Assembly (NCBI RefSeq): GCF_036322625.1
Contig: NZ_AP027266.1
Span: 499,001 to 563,000 of the forward strand
Reading direction: 5' to 3'
Length of the DNA: 64,000 nucleotides
Source: Roseicyclus marinus
GTDB taxonomy: Bacteria; Pseudomonadota; Alphaproteobacteria; Rhodobacterales; Rhodobacteraceae
Positions 19,219 through 28,427 of this stretch are shown here, one piece after another (within the stretch, counting starts at the first letter, position 1; each line of letters begins with the position of its first letter). The notes beneath the pieces are model-generated. The model ran no database searches. It was given only the letters and a program-made list of their open reading frames with translations, and was not told the DNA's origin. Position numbers and translations under genes: made by a program.

Positions 19219-19674
19219 TCACGGGCAGTCCGTTGTGACCATTTCGCAATCCGTCTGCAGGGCCGCCACCAGATCGGCCACCTGCACCGTCATGGCGGCC
19301 ATGTCGCCAGTGTCGAACCCGCACAGATAGGCGCGGTGGGGCGCAAGCTGGGCCGCCACGGTGTCCCGCCAATCCTCGGGCGACAGGTCAAGCACCTGTT
19401 CGGCGGTGTAGAGCAGGTAATCGACATAGGCCTGATAGGCGCGCTGGCGCAGGGGATCGGTCGCGGGACAAGACTGCGACGCGGCCAGTTCCGGGCGCTG
19501 GATCGTGATGTTCAGGAATTCCCGGTAGATTTCCCGCGCGGCCTGCTCGCGGCTGGTGCGGTCGCTCGCGGCGATCTGCAGGGGCACCAAGATCGCGGCT
19601 GCAACGGCGGCCAAGGCCATGAGGATCGTGCCGATTGCCCCGATCGCTTCGGCATGACGCTTGAACCAGGCCAT
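19219..19674 (-). CDS. Hypothetical membrane-anchored protein
   Basis: A 151-residue protein with one N-terminal membrane helix (about residues 10-34, GAIGTILMALAAVAAAILVP) after a short basic cytoplasmic start, then a soluble region with several Cys residues (SQSCPATD, LCGFD, DCEMVTTDCP). I do not recognise the family. The ATG at 19674 has GGGAG nine bases upstream; an in-frame start at 19710 is less well placed. It is the last host gene before the left border of the integrated element. Confidence 0.6.
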   Translation of the reverse strand: MAWFKRHAEAIGAIGTILMALAAVAAAILVPLQIAASDRTSREQAAREIYREFLNITIQRPELAASQSCPATDPLRQRAYQAYVDYLLYTAEQVLDLSPEDWRDTVAAQLAPHRAYLCGFDTGDMAAMTVQVADLVAALQTDCEMVTTDCP

Positions 19675-19808
19675 CACACGCACTCCCTCACACAAAACAC
19701 GGCTCTCCACAGCCTAGCCGGACCAGTGCATCGGGCAAGCGCTCTTCACGTGCTCGGGCGCATCATGCCTGCCTATTTGCGTGGCTGGCTTTGGGGTGGT
19801 GGGAGTGA

Positions 19809-19835
19809 GGATTTGGTGGAGCCTAGGGGGATCGA
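19809..19835. other. attL: direct repeat of the tRNA-Ala 3' end
   Basis: These 27 bases are identical to 32244-32270. They copy the T-arm 3' half, acceptor strand and CCA of the tRNA-Ala gene plus five bases beyond, but lack the rest of the tRNA. They mark the far border of the element. Confidence 0.9.
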
Positions 19836-19893
19836 CACCAAACAATATGAATCATCTTTTTTGTTGAATAACAGTAAGTTCAAGATCATCCTT

Positions 19894-19917
19894 TGGTCAG
19901 AATGAAATGGTCAGAAT
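19894..19917. other. Putative left integrase arm-type sites
   Basis: TGGTCAGAAT occurs twice, at 19894-19903 and 19908-19917, with a 14-base period. The same word and two near copies occur at the opposite border (32177-32209), also with a 14-base step. Direct repeats near both att sites and next to the integrase gene are the usual form of arm-type binding sites; binding is inferred. Confidence 0.55.
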
Positions 19918-19932
19918 AGGGTTGATGCTGAA

Positions 19933-21321
19933 GTGCCGGGCAAGAGTAGCAAAGGCGGAGAGAGGCTTCTTACTCTCAAGGGTAACGTGTGGTGGTTTCG
20001 CCGAGAGGTCCCGAAGGCAGCCCGGTTTGCCAATGATGGCAAGTCTTGGTTGATGGTGAACCTTCACACATCCGATATCCTTCAAGCAAAGCGGCGACGA
20101 GACGAACTCGACCCCATTACCCGGATACAGTTTCGGCAGCTTGCAGAGGGCAAAAGAACAAGCTTCGCATTGCCTGGTTGGTGCCCGGTGAGGGTCAACT
20201 TAGAGGCCGCTGCTCGTGGAGCTTTATCAAGCGCCGCTCTGGCCTTGGCTGTTGATGAAGACGAGATTGACCTTATAGCGTTTGCTGCAGAGGCGGAGCG
20301 GGACTCTGTCATTCCTAGCCAGCGCCGTGCCTTCGATGATGCGTTCGTTGGTCGAGTAGACGTGGACCACTATCTCGAAGAGTATCTTTTAAAGGCCGAT
20401 CTAGCGCCGAAGACCGTTAAAGAGCAGCGCGGGTTAATTGGTCGATTTGCTGCGTGGTGCCGAGAGCGAGGGATCAAGCTGGACCGCATAAATAAAAGGA
20501 CTGCAGGAAAGTATGTTTCTGAGGTCATCGATGAAATGCATCCATCAACTCAGAAAAAACACCTTACGGCACTCCGTTCTTACTGGAGATTTCTTGCGCG
20601 TCGTGGCCACGTTACTCTCCCGGCGGGGGAGAAGATCAAGACCGGCTGGCCTTGGAATGACCAAGAGATGGAGCGCAATGGAAAGCGAGTTGAGCGTGGA
20701 TCGAAAGAGGAGCGAGAGCGTCCATTCACTGACGACGAGGTCATCACTCTGCTTTACGCTCAACTACCTGGGCGCAACAAATGGAACACGACGCTTCGGG
20801 ATGCCGTAAAAATAGGCCTTCTGTCTGGAATGCGACTTGCTGAAATATTGACACTCTGGGTTGAGGAAGTGCGCGACGAAGGGCCAGAGATAGGAATAGT
20901 TTTTGATATTCAGCAGGGGAAGACTGAAGCGGCAGCTCGGAAAGTGCCGGTACACTCTGAGTTGCAAGAGATCATTCAAAGGCGCATGAGGGGCAAGAAA
21001 GGGAAGGAATGGCTGTTTGATGAGTGTGCAAAGCTTGGGGACCCCGGCGATACGCTCGGAAAAGCCTTTGGCAGGTTCCGCAAAGCCTTAGGGGTGCATG
21101 AGAAACCAGAGGGCGTTCGGAGGTCGCTCGTCAACTTCCATTCTACGAGGCGGACATTTGCAACAAAGGCTGATCGAGCGGGGGTACGAGATGCGATTAT
21201 CAAGGATGTCTTGGGCCACGTTCCTGACAAAAAGGACACAACGCGCTCTTCCTACATAGCGAAGTCCTCAGGGCGACAAATGCGCGCTTGCGTAGAGGCT
21301 GTGAAGGTTCCCTCCCCCTGA
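19933..21321 (+). CDS. int: Tyrosine recombinase (integrase) of the element
   Basis: A 462-residue phage-type integrase that should catalyse site-specific recombination between the tRNA-Ala target and the element. The catalytic set is visible: R301 in GLLSGMRLAEIL, a lysine in QGKTEAAARK, H403-x-x-R406 in HSTRR, H429 in LGHV and the nucleophile Y441 in SSYIAK. The N-terminal part is a DUF6538-like/arm-binding region and the middle (about 145-235) is the core-binding SAM-like domain. No in-frame ATG exists before the GTG at 19933, which is taken as start; the ribosome binding site is poor. It sits about 100 bases inside attL. Confidence 0.92.
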   Translation: MPGKSSKGGERLLTLKGNVWWFRREVPKAARFANDGKSWLMVNLHTSDILQAKRRRDELDPITRIQFRQLAEGKRTSFALPGWCPVRVNLEAAARGALSSAALALAVDEDEIDLIAFAAEAERDSVIPSQRRAFDDAFVGRVDVDHYLEEYLLKADLAPKTVKEQRGLIGRFAAWCRERGIKLDRINKRTAGKYVSEVIDEMHPSTQKKHLTALRSYWRFLARRGHVTLPAGEKIKTGWPWNDQEMERNGKRVERGSKEERERPFTDDEVITLLYAQLPGRNKWNTTLRDAVKIGLLSGMRLAEILTLWVEEVRDEGPEIGIVFDIQQGKTEAAARKVPVHSELQEIIQRRMRGKKGKEWLFDECAKLGDPGDTLGKAFGRFRKALGVHEKPEGVRRSLVNFHSTRRTFATKADRAGVRDAIIKDVLGHVPDKKDTTRSSYIAKSSGRQMRACVEAVKVPSP

Positions 21322-21386
21322 GATACCAGCATCTTGGCAGTCAAATGCATTTTTAGCTTTTCAGACCCCTTGCGGAGGAACGGCCA

Positions 21387-22130
21387 TTGGAAATTTTTGT
21401 GGGTGACTTAAGGGTTACTGAGGATATTTGGGTTCCAATCGCTGCTACGCTGTTGGGTGGGATGTTGGCGCTTTTGGGCTCCTTTGGCGCGATGTGGTGG
21501 TCCAATCGTTTTGCGCTTCGGACGCGTGAGGCAGAGTTGGAACGCCTCCAAGCCGAGCGGGCCTTTGGCACCCTTTTCAAACTACTGCACGCGCACAATG
21601 CAGCGGCAAATCTTGACCAACAAATAAGTGAGATGTTTTTGGATGCAGCTCAAAATGGCGCTGAGGGGATGGACCCATGGGCTAAGGTAATGGAGTTGGT
21701 TGGTGCTCCAGATGAAATTCAAAGTATCGATCCAAGTGAAACCGCATTTTTAATACATATGAAAAAGTCAGATCTTCTAAATGATATACATCTAATCCAG
21801 ATGCGAATTGCCAATATAATGGGATCGGTTGAAAAATACTCAAGCCTGCGAGCGGAGATGCAAACATTTCTTAGCGCTAATATGGTGGAGGGAAATATTG
21901 AAGGGGGGACACAGATGCAGGCTGCGTTTCATGGTGGTGCCGCAGTTCAAGCGGAGCTGATGACTGCAAGGCTAAATAACTTGCTAGGTCAAATAATTGA
22001 AAAGCTAGACGAAGACATTCCTATTTCATGGGATATTTTATGCAAGTTTAAGGATGCTGCAATTCTTCGGTATGGAAAGCTCTTCCCTGAATTCGAACTA
22101 CGAAATGATGCAACCGGAAAAAAAGACTAG
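21387..22130 (+). CDS. Membrane-anchored protein with coiled-coil part, unknown function
   Basis: A 247-residue protein I do not recognise. One membrane helix (about residues 14-38, with GGMLALLGSFGAMWW) is followed by a long charged helix (FALRTREAELERLQAERAFG) and a mostly helical cytoplasmic domain. The start is TTG at 21387, eight bases after GGAGG; no ATG is better placed. The gene is AT-rich compared with the host and with the hsd genes, and follows the integrase by 65 bp. Its position between the integrase and the restriction operon makes a role in element upkeep or defence possible, but nothing in the sequence proves it. Confidence 0.65.
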   Translation: MEIFVGDLRVTEDIWVPIAATLLGGMLALLGSFGAMWWSNRFALRTREAELERLQAERAFGTLFKLLHAHNAAANLDQQISEMFLDAAQNGAEGMDPWAKVMELVGAPDEIQSIDPSETAFLIHMKKSDLLNDIHLIQMRIANIMGSVEKYSSLRAEMQTFLSANMVEGNIEGGTQMQAAFHGGAAVQAELMTARLNNLLGQIIEKLDEDIPISWDILCKFKDAAILRYGKLFPEFELRNDATGKKD

Positions 22131-22245
22131 CTGCTCGGAGTTATCGATATCGCCCTTGACGACGGCAGTCTGCTAAATCTGTTGCAGACGAGTTGCCATA
22201 AAGCGGCAGCCTGATACGCTATGGCGGATTATTGCTGGAAAAGAC

Positions 22246-25008
22246 ATGCTTGGCCCCGAACAGATCGCTCGCACCAAGATCGACGCGCTGCTTTCGGCAG
22301 CGGGCTGGGTCCTGCAAGACCGCGACCAGTTCAACAAGAGCGCCGCCCTTGGTGTGGCGGTGCGGGAGTTCTCCCTCCCTGCGGGACCCTGCGATTACCT
22401 CCTGTTCGTGGACGGCAAGGCAGCCGGGGTCGTCGAGGCGAAGAAGACTGGTGTCACCCTCAGTGGGGTCGCGGAGCAGTCCGAAAAGTACATGGCAAAA
22501 CTGCCTGACCACCTGGCCCGGTGGCAAGACACCCTGCGGTTCGATTACGAAAGCACGGGGGATGAGACCTTCTTCCGCGACATGGCTGACCCCAAGCCCC
22601 GCTCGCGTCGCCTCTTCGCCTTCCACCGGCCCGAGACGCTTCACGCCTGGCTGAAGGACACGGCAACACTCAGGGCCCGTCTTCAGGCCCTTCCACCTCT
22701 GGACACCAAAGGCCTCAGGGATTGCCAGGTTGAGGCCATCACCGGCCTTGAGGAGTCCTTCGCCAACGACCGCCCACGCGCCTTGATCCAACTGGCCACC
22801 GGCGCGGGAAAGACCTTTACCGCCTGTTCCTTCGCCTACCGCCTGATCAAGCATGGCGGGGCCAAGCGCATCCTCTTCCTGGTGGACCGCAACAACCTTG
22901 GTGACCAGACGCTTAAGGAGTTTCAGAACTTCCTCCCCCATGGTGCCGCCAATCGCTTCACGGACACATACATCGTCCAGCACCTGCACTCTCACAGGAT
23001 CGACCCCGACGCGAAGGTCGTGATCACCACGATCCAGCGCCTCTATTCCATGCTCCGGGGCCAGGAGCTGTTCGAGGAGGATGAAGAGGCATCCGGCTTC
23101 GAGACGTGGCAGGGCGAGGACGGCGAGCCTCTGCCGCTCGCCTACAACCCCGACATCCCCATCGAGACCTTCGACTTCGTGGTAACCGACGAATGCCACC
23201 GCTCGATCTACGGCCTGTGGCGGCAGGTGCTGGAATATTTCGACGCCTCGATCATCGGACTTACAGCCACACCCTCCAAACACACGCTGGGCTTCTTCAA
23301 CCAAAACCTCGTCGCGGAATACCCCTATGAACGCTCCGTCGCGGATGGCGTGAACGTCGGCTATGAAATCTACCGCATCCGCACCCGCGTCACCGAAGAA
23401 GGCGGCAAGGTCGAAACCGACGACACCGGCTTTCAGGTCCCCGTGCGTGACAAGCGCACCCGCAAGGTCCGCTATGAACAGCTCGACGCAGATCTGGAAT
23501 ACACCGCCAAGGAACTCGACCGCTCCGTCGTGAACCCCAACCAGATCAGGACCGTCCTGCAAACTTACAAGGACCGGGTCTTCACCGAACTGTTCCCCGA
23601 CCGCACCGGCGACTGGCTCCCCAAGACCCTGATCTTCGCCAAGGACGACAACCACGCTGAGGAAATCGTCCATGCCGTGCGCGAGGTCTTCAACGAAGGC
23701 AATGACTTCGCCAAGAAGATCACCTACCGAAACACTGGCGAAGACCCGAAGTCGATGATCAAGGCCTTTCGGGTCGACCCCTTCCCCCGCGTCGCAGTGA
23801 CCGTCGACATGATCGCCACGGGCACCGACATCAAGCCGGTCGAGGTGTTGATCTTCATGCGGGACGTGAAATCCGAAGGCTACTATGAGCAGATGAAGGG
23901 GCGCGGCGTCCGCACCATCCCTGATGCCGACCTGCAAGCCGTCACCCCCGATGCCAAGACCAAGACCCGCTTCATCCTGATCGACGCTGTCGGCGTGTCC
24001 GAGACGAAAAAGAACGCCTCCCAGCCGCTGGAACGCAAGAAGTCCTTCAGCTTCGACGCCCTGATCGAACAGATCGCCATGGGACGCCGGGATGAGGATG
24101 CGCTGTCATCCCTTGCCGCGCGCCTCGCCATTCTCGACCGCAAGCTGGGGGATGAGGACCGTGCCCGCATTGCCGAGGTCACGGGCGGCAAGACCCCGCG
24201 CGATCTGGCAAACGCGCTCCTCGACGCCATCGACATCGACAAGCAGCAAGCCGCCACCTGCGAACGTCACGGCCCTGCGCCCACGCCCGAGCAAGAACGC
24301 GCCGTGATCGAGGAGCTGACCGACACCGCCTGCCGTCCCTTCGACAACCCCGCTGCCCGAAATCTGCTCAAGGACATCAAGCAAAAGACCGACATCTTCA
24401 TCGACGAGATCACCACCGATGAGCTAACCGGCGCGGGCTTTGACATGAAGCGGGCCGAGGAAACCATCACCAGCTTCCGCGTCTTCATTGACGACAACCG
24501 CGATGAACTGACCGCGCTGCAAATCCTCTACAACCAGCCCTACGGCGCGCAGCGGCTGACCTATGCCGCCATCCGCGAACTGGTGACGGTGATGGGCGAA
24601 CGCCCGCCCTATCTGAATACCGCGACCGTCTGGCAGGCTTACAAACGCCTCGATGCCGCCCGTGTGCGCGGCGCGCCTGTCGATGAACAACTGACCGAGG
24701 TGGTCAGCCTTGTCCGCTTTGCCCTGGGTCAGACCGAGGTGTTGGAGCCCTTCGCAACCATCGTTGAACAGCGGTTCAACCTGTGGATGGGCCGCGAGAA
24801 GAAGGCGGGCCGCGACTACACCCAGGAGCAGGAAGATTGGCTACGAGCCATCGCGTCCTTCATCGCCGCCAATGCCGAGATCGCGCCGCGCGACTTCATG
24901 GAGGTGCCAAGCCTTGCCGACCGGGGCGGGATCGTGCAAGCCCGCAAGGTGTTGGGGACAGGGTTGAACGACATGCTAGAAGACTTGCAGGGGGCGCTGG
25001 TCGCGTAA
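22246..25008 (+). CDS. hsdR: Type I restriction enzyme, R subunit
   Basis: A 920-residue HsdR of the EcoEI-like group, the motor and nuclease subunit that translocates and cuts unmethylated DNA. The N-terminal PD-(D/E)XK nuclease has D50 and E64-A-K66 (DYLLFVDGKAAGVVEAKK). The SF2 helicase core has Walker A (residues 186-190, GAGKT), D315-E-C-H318, LTATPS and the C-terminal helicase motif YYEQMKGRGVRT. A helical EcoEI R-type C-terminal domain follows. The ATG at 22246 follows GGAAAAG. It begins an operon whose next gene starts two bases after its stop codon. About 115 bp of non-coding DNA precede it. Confidence 0.95.
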   Translation: MLGPEQIARTKIDALLSAAGWVLQDRDQFNKSAALGVAVREFSLPAGPCDYLLFVDGKAAGVVEAKKTGVTLSGVAEQSEKYMAKLPDHLARWQDTLRFDYESTGDETFFRDMADPKPRSRRLFAFHRPETLHAWLKDTATLRARLQALPPLDTKGLRDCQVEAITGLEESFANDRPRALIQLATGAGKTFTACSFAYRLIKHGGAKRILFLVDRNNLGDQTLKEFQNFLPHGAANRFTDTYIVQHLHSHRIDPDAKVVITTIQRLYSMLRGQELFEEDEEASGFETWQGEDGEPLPLAYNPDIPIETFDFVVTDECHRSIYGLWRQVLEYFDASIIGLTATPSKHTLGFFNQNLVAEYPYERSVADGVNVGYEIYRIRTRVTEEGGKVETDDTGFQVPVRDKRTRKVRYEQLDADLEYTAKELDRSVVNPNQIRTVLQTYKDRVFTELFPDRTGDWLPKTLIFAKDDNHAEEIVHAVREVFNEGNDFAKKITYRNTGEDPKSMIKAFRVDPFPRVAVTVDMIATGTDIKPVEVLIFMRDVKSEGYYEQMKGRGVRTIPDADLQAVTPDAKTKTRFILIDAVGVSETKKNASQPLERKKSFSFDALIEQIAMGRRDEDALSSLAARLAILDRKLGDEDRARIAEVTGGKTPRDLANALLDAIDIDKQQAATCERHGPAPTPEQERAVIEELTDTACRPFDNPAARNLLKDIKQKTDIFIDEITTDELTGAGFDMKRAEETITSFRVFIDDNRDELTALQILYNQPYGAQRLTYAAIRELVTVMGERPPYLNTATVWQAYKRLDAARVRGAPVDEQLTEVVSLVRFALGQTEVLEPFATIVEQRFNLWMGREKKAGRDYTQEQEDWLRAIASFIAANAEIAPRDFMEVPSLADRGGIVQARKVLGTGLNDMLEDLQGALVA

Positions 25009-25010
25009 CG

Positions 25011-26369
25011 ATGAGTTTTGGAGAGAATATCGACGAGCTCATCAAGAAGAGCACGAACGGTCTACATTCGGCACACCCGACATGGGAGCGTGTGCGGATT
25101 GGAGAAATTGCATCTCTAGTAAACGGCTTCGCGTTCAAGTCGAACGGCTTCAATGAAACAGAAGGGATGCCGATTGTAAGGATTCGAGACGTGACAAAAG
25201 GTGAGCCCGGCACCTTCTATCGCGGCTCAATTGACGACCCCAAAATGACTTTCATTGAGAATGGCCAAATTGCTATCGGGATGGACGGCGACTTCAATTG
25301 TCGAGTTTGGAGGGGTGGTCGTGCGCTGCTCAACCAACGAGTTTGCACTCTGGAGGCACATGAACAATTCTACTCGCAACAATTCTTGGCTTGTGCGCTT
25401 CCTGGCTATCTGAAGTTAATCAACGATCACACATCTTCGGTCACTGTGAAGCATTTGTCTTCGCTGACGGTGCGCGACATCGCGATGCCTCTCCCACCCC
25501 TCAACGAACAGCATCGCATCGTTGAGAAGATTGAGACGCTGTTCGCCCGATTGGACAAGGGCGAAGAGGCGCTGCGCGACGTGCAGAAACTGCTTGCCCG
25601 CTATCGCCAGTCCGTCCTGAAGGCCGCCGTCACCGGTAAGCTCACCGGCAGCGACCCGGCGACATGGAAGTCCGTAACGCTCGGTGACCTGCTCGAAGAC
25701 ATTCGCTATGGCACGGCGAAGAAATGCCGCGCGGACGTAGAAGGGGTTGCGGTTCTCCGCATCCCGAACGTTGCAAACGGCGAGATCGATCTGCGGGACC
25801 TGAAATACACCCAGCTGAATGATCGCGAGATAAGGACGTTGGGGCTCAAGAAAGGAGATCTGCTGATTGTCCGCTCAAATGGGAGCGCGAACCTGGTCGG
25901 ACGCGGTGCCGTTGTGAGCGACGACGCCGTCGGTTTGGCCTTCGCCGGATATCTGATCAGGTTGCGCTTGGACCGGAAGCGGTTGGTGCCGGACTTCCTG
26001 CAACTGGTTCTGAGTTCCCCGGTCGTGCGGGCGCGGATCGAGCGTCAGGCAAGGTCGACAAGCGGGGTCCACAACATCAACAGCGGAGAGGTTAAGGCCA
26101 TCGCCTTCGACCTTCCGCCTGTCGACGTTCAGGCCCAAATCATCGAGTTGGTCGACGAGCACATGGAGAAGACCGGCGACTTGGAAGCGTGGTGTCAAAC
26201 CGAACTCGCCCGCTCCGCCGCCCTTCGCCAGTCCATCCTTAAGGACGCCTTCGCAGGCCGCCTCGTCCCCCAGGACCCCACCGACGAACCCGCCGCCGCC
26301 CTGCTCGCGCGGATCAAGGAAACCCGCGCCGCCGCGCCTGGAAGAACAAGACGAAAGGCCCGAGCATGA
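25011..26369 (+). CDS. hsdS: Type I restriction-modification, specificity subunit
   Basis: A 452-residue HsdS, which recognises the two halves of the target DNA sequence. Two target-recognition domains (about residues 16-165 and 222-390) are each followed by a conserved helical region. The first contains LPPLNEQHRIVEKIETLFAR and TGKLTG; the second contains LPPVDVQAQIIELVDEHME and AGRLVPQDP. The two-fold repeat is the normal full-length layout, so the gene looks intact. The ATG at 25011 follows the hsdR stop at once. Its TGA overlaps the ATG of the next gene. The target sequence cannot be predicted from the protein here. Confidence 0.93.
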   Translation: MSFGENIDELIKKSTNGLHSAHPTWERVRIGEIASLVNGFAFKSNGFNETEGMPIVRIRDVTKGEPGTFYRGSIDDPKMTFIENGQIAIGMDGDFNCRVWRGGRALLNQRVCTLEAHEQFYSQQFLACALPGYLKLINDHTSSVTVKHLSSLTVRDIAMPLPPLNEQHRIVEKIETLFARLDKGEEALRDVQKLLARYRQSVLKAAVTGKLTGSDPATWKSVTLGDLLEDIRYGTAKKCRADVEGVAVLRIPNVANGEIDLRDLKYTQLNDREIRTLGLKKGDLLIVRSNGSANLVGRGAVVSDDAVGLAFAGYLIRLRLDRKRLVPDFLQLVLSSPVVRARIERQARSTSGVHNINSGEVKAIAFDLPPVDVQAQIIELVDEHMEKTGDLEAWCQTELARSAALRQSILKDAFAGRLVPQDPTDEPAAALLARIKETRAAAPGRTRRKARA

Positions 26370-26893
26370 TCGACGATTTTGTTGGAGCCGAACCATCTCC
26401 CCTGGCCCTTAAAACGGCGCAGATTGGTCGATGCGGTGAACTTCTGGTGCAGTTTCTTCTGTTGAAACTCGGGGTGGAGTCAGCGCCAATGACAACTGAC
26501 TCCGGTGTCGATCTGGTTGCCTTCTTGCCCGAAAGCGGTCAGTCGATCACGATTCAGGTCAAGTCGAACCTCCAGCCGAAACGAAACGGCAAGCGCGGTA
26601 AGCTTGAGCTGGTTTGGGCTTTGCCCAAGTCTTGCCCTGCCCAATTCATTGCCTTGACCGATCTGTCGCGGGAGAAGGTCTGGTTTTTTAGCAAGAACGA
26701 GTTTGCTGGTGTAGCTCAACAAGAGACGAAACAGGGCCTGTTGCGATTTTACATGCACTTGGAGAAAAGACAGCGGAAGACAGACCGCCCAGCGGATGAA
26801 CATGAATTCGAGGGCTTCCTGTTGGAGAACCGGCCTTTGCCGCTTTTGGCTTCGCAGGTCACATTAAGCGCATCGGAAACAGGGTCCCTTTAA
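26366..26893 (+). CDS. Predicted PD-(D/E)XK-type nuclease-like protein inside the hsd operon
   Basis: A 175-residue protein that is not a standard type I subunit. The first half shows an early helix with E25 (GRCGELLVQFLLLKLG), then D49 in SGVDLVAF and Q64-V-K66 in TIQVKSN: the spacing E...D...QxK is that of small PD-(D/E)XK nuclease folds such as DUF4365-like proteins. The second half is charged and unassigned. Its ATG overlaps the hsdS stop (ATGA) and its TAA overlaps the hsdM start (TAATG), so it is coupled on both sides and belongs to the operon. The nuclease reading is an inference from motif spacing. Confidence 0.75.
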   Translation: MIDDFVGAEPSPLALKTAQIGRCGELLVQFLLLKLGVESAPMTTDSGVDLVAFLPESGQSITIQVKSNLQPKRNGKRGKLELVWALPKSCPAQFIALTDLSREKVWFFSKNEFAGVAQQETKQGLLRFYMHLEKRQRKTDRPADEHEFEGFLLENRPLPLLASQVTLSASETGSL

Positions 26894-28335
26894 TGACCAA
26901 CGAACAGCTTGTCTCCAAGGTCTGGAATTATGCCCATGTTCTGCGGGACCAGGGCGTGTCCTATGGCGATTACATCGAACAGATTACCTACCTCCTCTTC
27001 CTCAAGATGGACCAAGAGCGCGAGGAGCTGTTGGGTGAAAGCTCGGCCATCCCCCCGAAATGGAGCTGGGCGCAGCTTGCTAACAAGGACGGCGACGCGC
27101 TGGAACTCCAATACCGCCACACGCTCGAGGCGCTGGCGCGCGAGGACGGACTGATCGGAACGATCTTCCGCAAGGCGCAGAACAAGCTGTCGGACCCGGC
27201 CAAGCTCAAGCGCGTGGTCAGCCTGATCGACAAAGAGGGCCCCTGGATTGGCCTTCAGGTGGACGTGAAGGGCGAGATTTACGAGGGCCTGTTGGAGCGG
27301 AACGCCTCGGAGGTGAAGTCAGGGGCCGGACAATATTTCACGCCACGCCCGGTGATCGAGGCCATGGTCGAATGCATCGACCCCAAGATCGGGGAAACCG
27401 TCTGCGACCCTGCATGCGGAACGGGCGGCTTCCTCCTTGCCGCTTACGACCACATGAAGACCCAGACGCAAGACCGCGAAAAGCTGCGCGCCCTGCGCCA
27501 CACGGCCTTCACCGGCGTAGATATCGTGGACGAGGTCGTCCGACTTTGCGCCATGAACCTCTATCTGCACGGCATCGGCAACGGCGGCAGTCCAGTGGTG
27601 CAAAGCGATGCTCTTGCCAGCGATGGTGGGGACCGTTTCAAGATCGTGCTGACCAACCCGCCCTTCGGCAAGAAGTCGAGCTACAAGGTCGTGGGCGAGG
27701 ATGGCACCGTCTCGACCGAGCGGGAGAATTACGAGCGCGAGGATTTCAAGTTCACCACCTCGAACAAGCAGTTCAACTTCCTCCAGCACATCATGACCAT
27801 CCTTGAGGCGAATGGGCGGGCTGGTGTGGTGCTGCCCGACAACGTGCTGTTCGAGGCCGGTCGGGCCGGTGAAGGCATCCGCAAGCGGCTTCTGGAGGGG
27901 TTCAACTTCCACACCCTCCTGCGGCTGCCGACCGGCATCTGGTATAGCCCCGGCGTGAAGGCGAACGTCCTGTTCTTCGACAAGCGCCCAGCGTCGCGCG
28001 AGGTGCAGACCAAGGTGCTGTGGGTCTATGACTACCGGACGAATGTCCACAAGACGCTGAAGACAAAGCGGTTAACCCGTGCCGATTTCGACGACTTCGT
28101 CACCTGCTATCGGGAGCGGAAGGAAACCGAACGGTTCCGGTGCTTCACCTACGAGGAACTTGTCGCGCGGGACAAACTGAACCTCGATATTTTCTGGCTC
28201 AAGGATGACAGCCTAGAAGACATCGACAGCCTGCCCGCTCCCGATGTTCTGGCATCGGAGATCATGGACAACCTCGAAGCCGCTCTCGAACAGTTCCGCA
28301 GCGTCGTCGGTGAACTGGCCGGCACCCCGGAATAA
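26893..28335 (+). CDS. hsdM: Type I restriction-modification, DNA methyltransferase subunit
   Basis: A 480-residue HsdM, the N6-adenine methyltransferase subunit that protects host DNA and forms the core complex with HsdS. The S-adenosylmethionine motif DPACGTGGF is at residues 172-180 and the catalytic N255-P-P-F258 follows. The N-terminal helical HsdM_N region (ISYGDYIEQITYLLFLKMD-like) is present, and the C-terminal tail ends in a helical segment. It is the last gene of the operon; about 90 bases without recognisable features follow before the convergent lipoprotein gene. Confidence 0.95.
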   Translation: MTNEQLVSKVWNYAHVLRDQGVSYGDYIEQITYLLFLKMDQEREELLGESSAIPPKWSWAQLANKDGDALELQYRHTLEALAREDGLIGTIFRKAQNKLSDPAKLKRVVSLIDKEGPWIGLQVDVKGEIYEGLLERNASEVKSGAGQYFTPRPVIEAMVECIDPKIGETVCDPACGTGGFLLAAYDHMKTQTQDREKLRALRHTAFTGVDIVDEVVRLCAMNLYLHGIGNGGSPVVQSDALASDGGDRFKIVLTNPPFGKKSSYKVVGEDGTVSTERENYEREDFKFTTSNKQFNFLQHIMTILEANGRAGVVLPDNVLFEAGRAGEGIRKRLLEGFNFHTLLRLPTGIWYSPGVKANVLFFDKRPASREVQTKVLWVYDYRTNVHKTLKTKRLTRADFDDFVTCYRERKETERFRCFTYEELVARDKLNLDIFWLKDDSLEDIDSLPAPDVLASEIMDNLEAALEQFRSVVGELAGTPE

Positions 28336-28427
28336 TCCGCCTCATAGATGCGAGAGCCGCAGATAGATTAGCAGGTCCGCGCTGTCCCCCCGGTGCGGGT
28401 AAGCCTTTCATCGAACCGACTCCGTTG

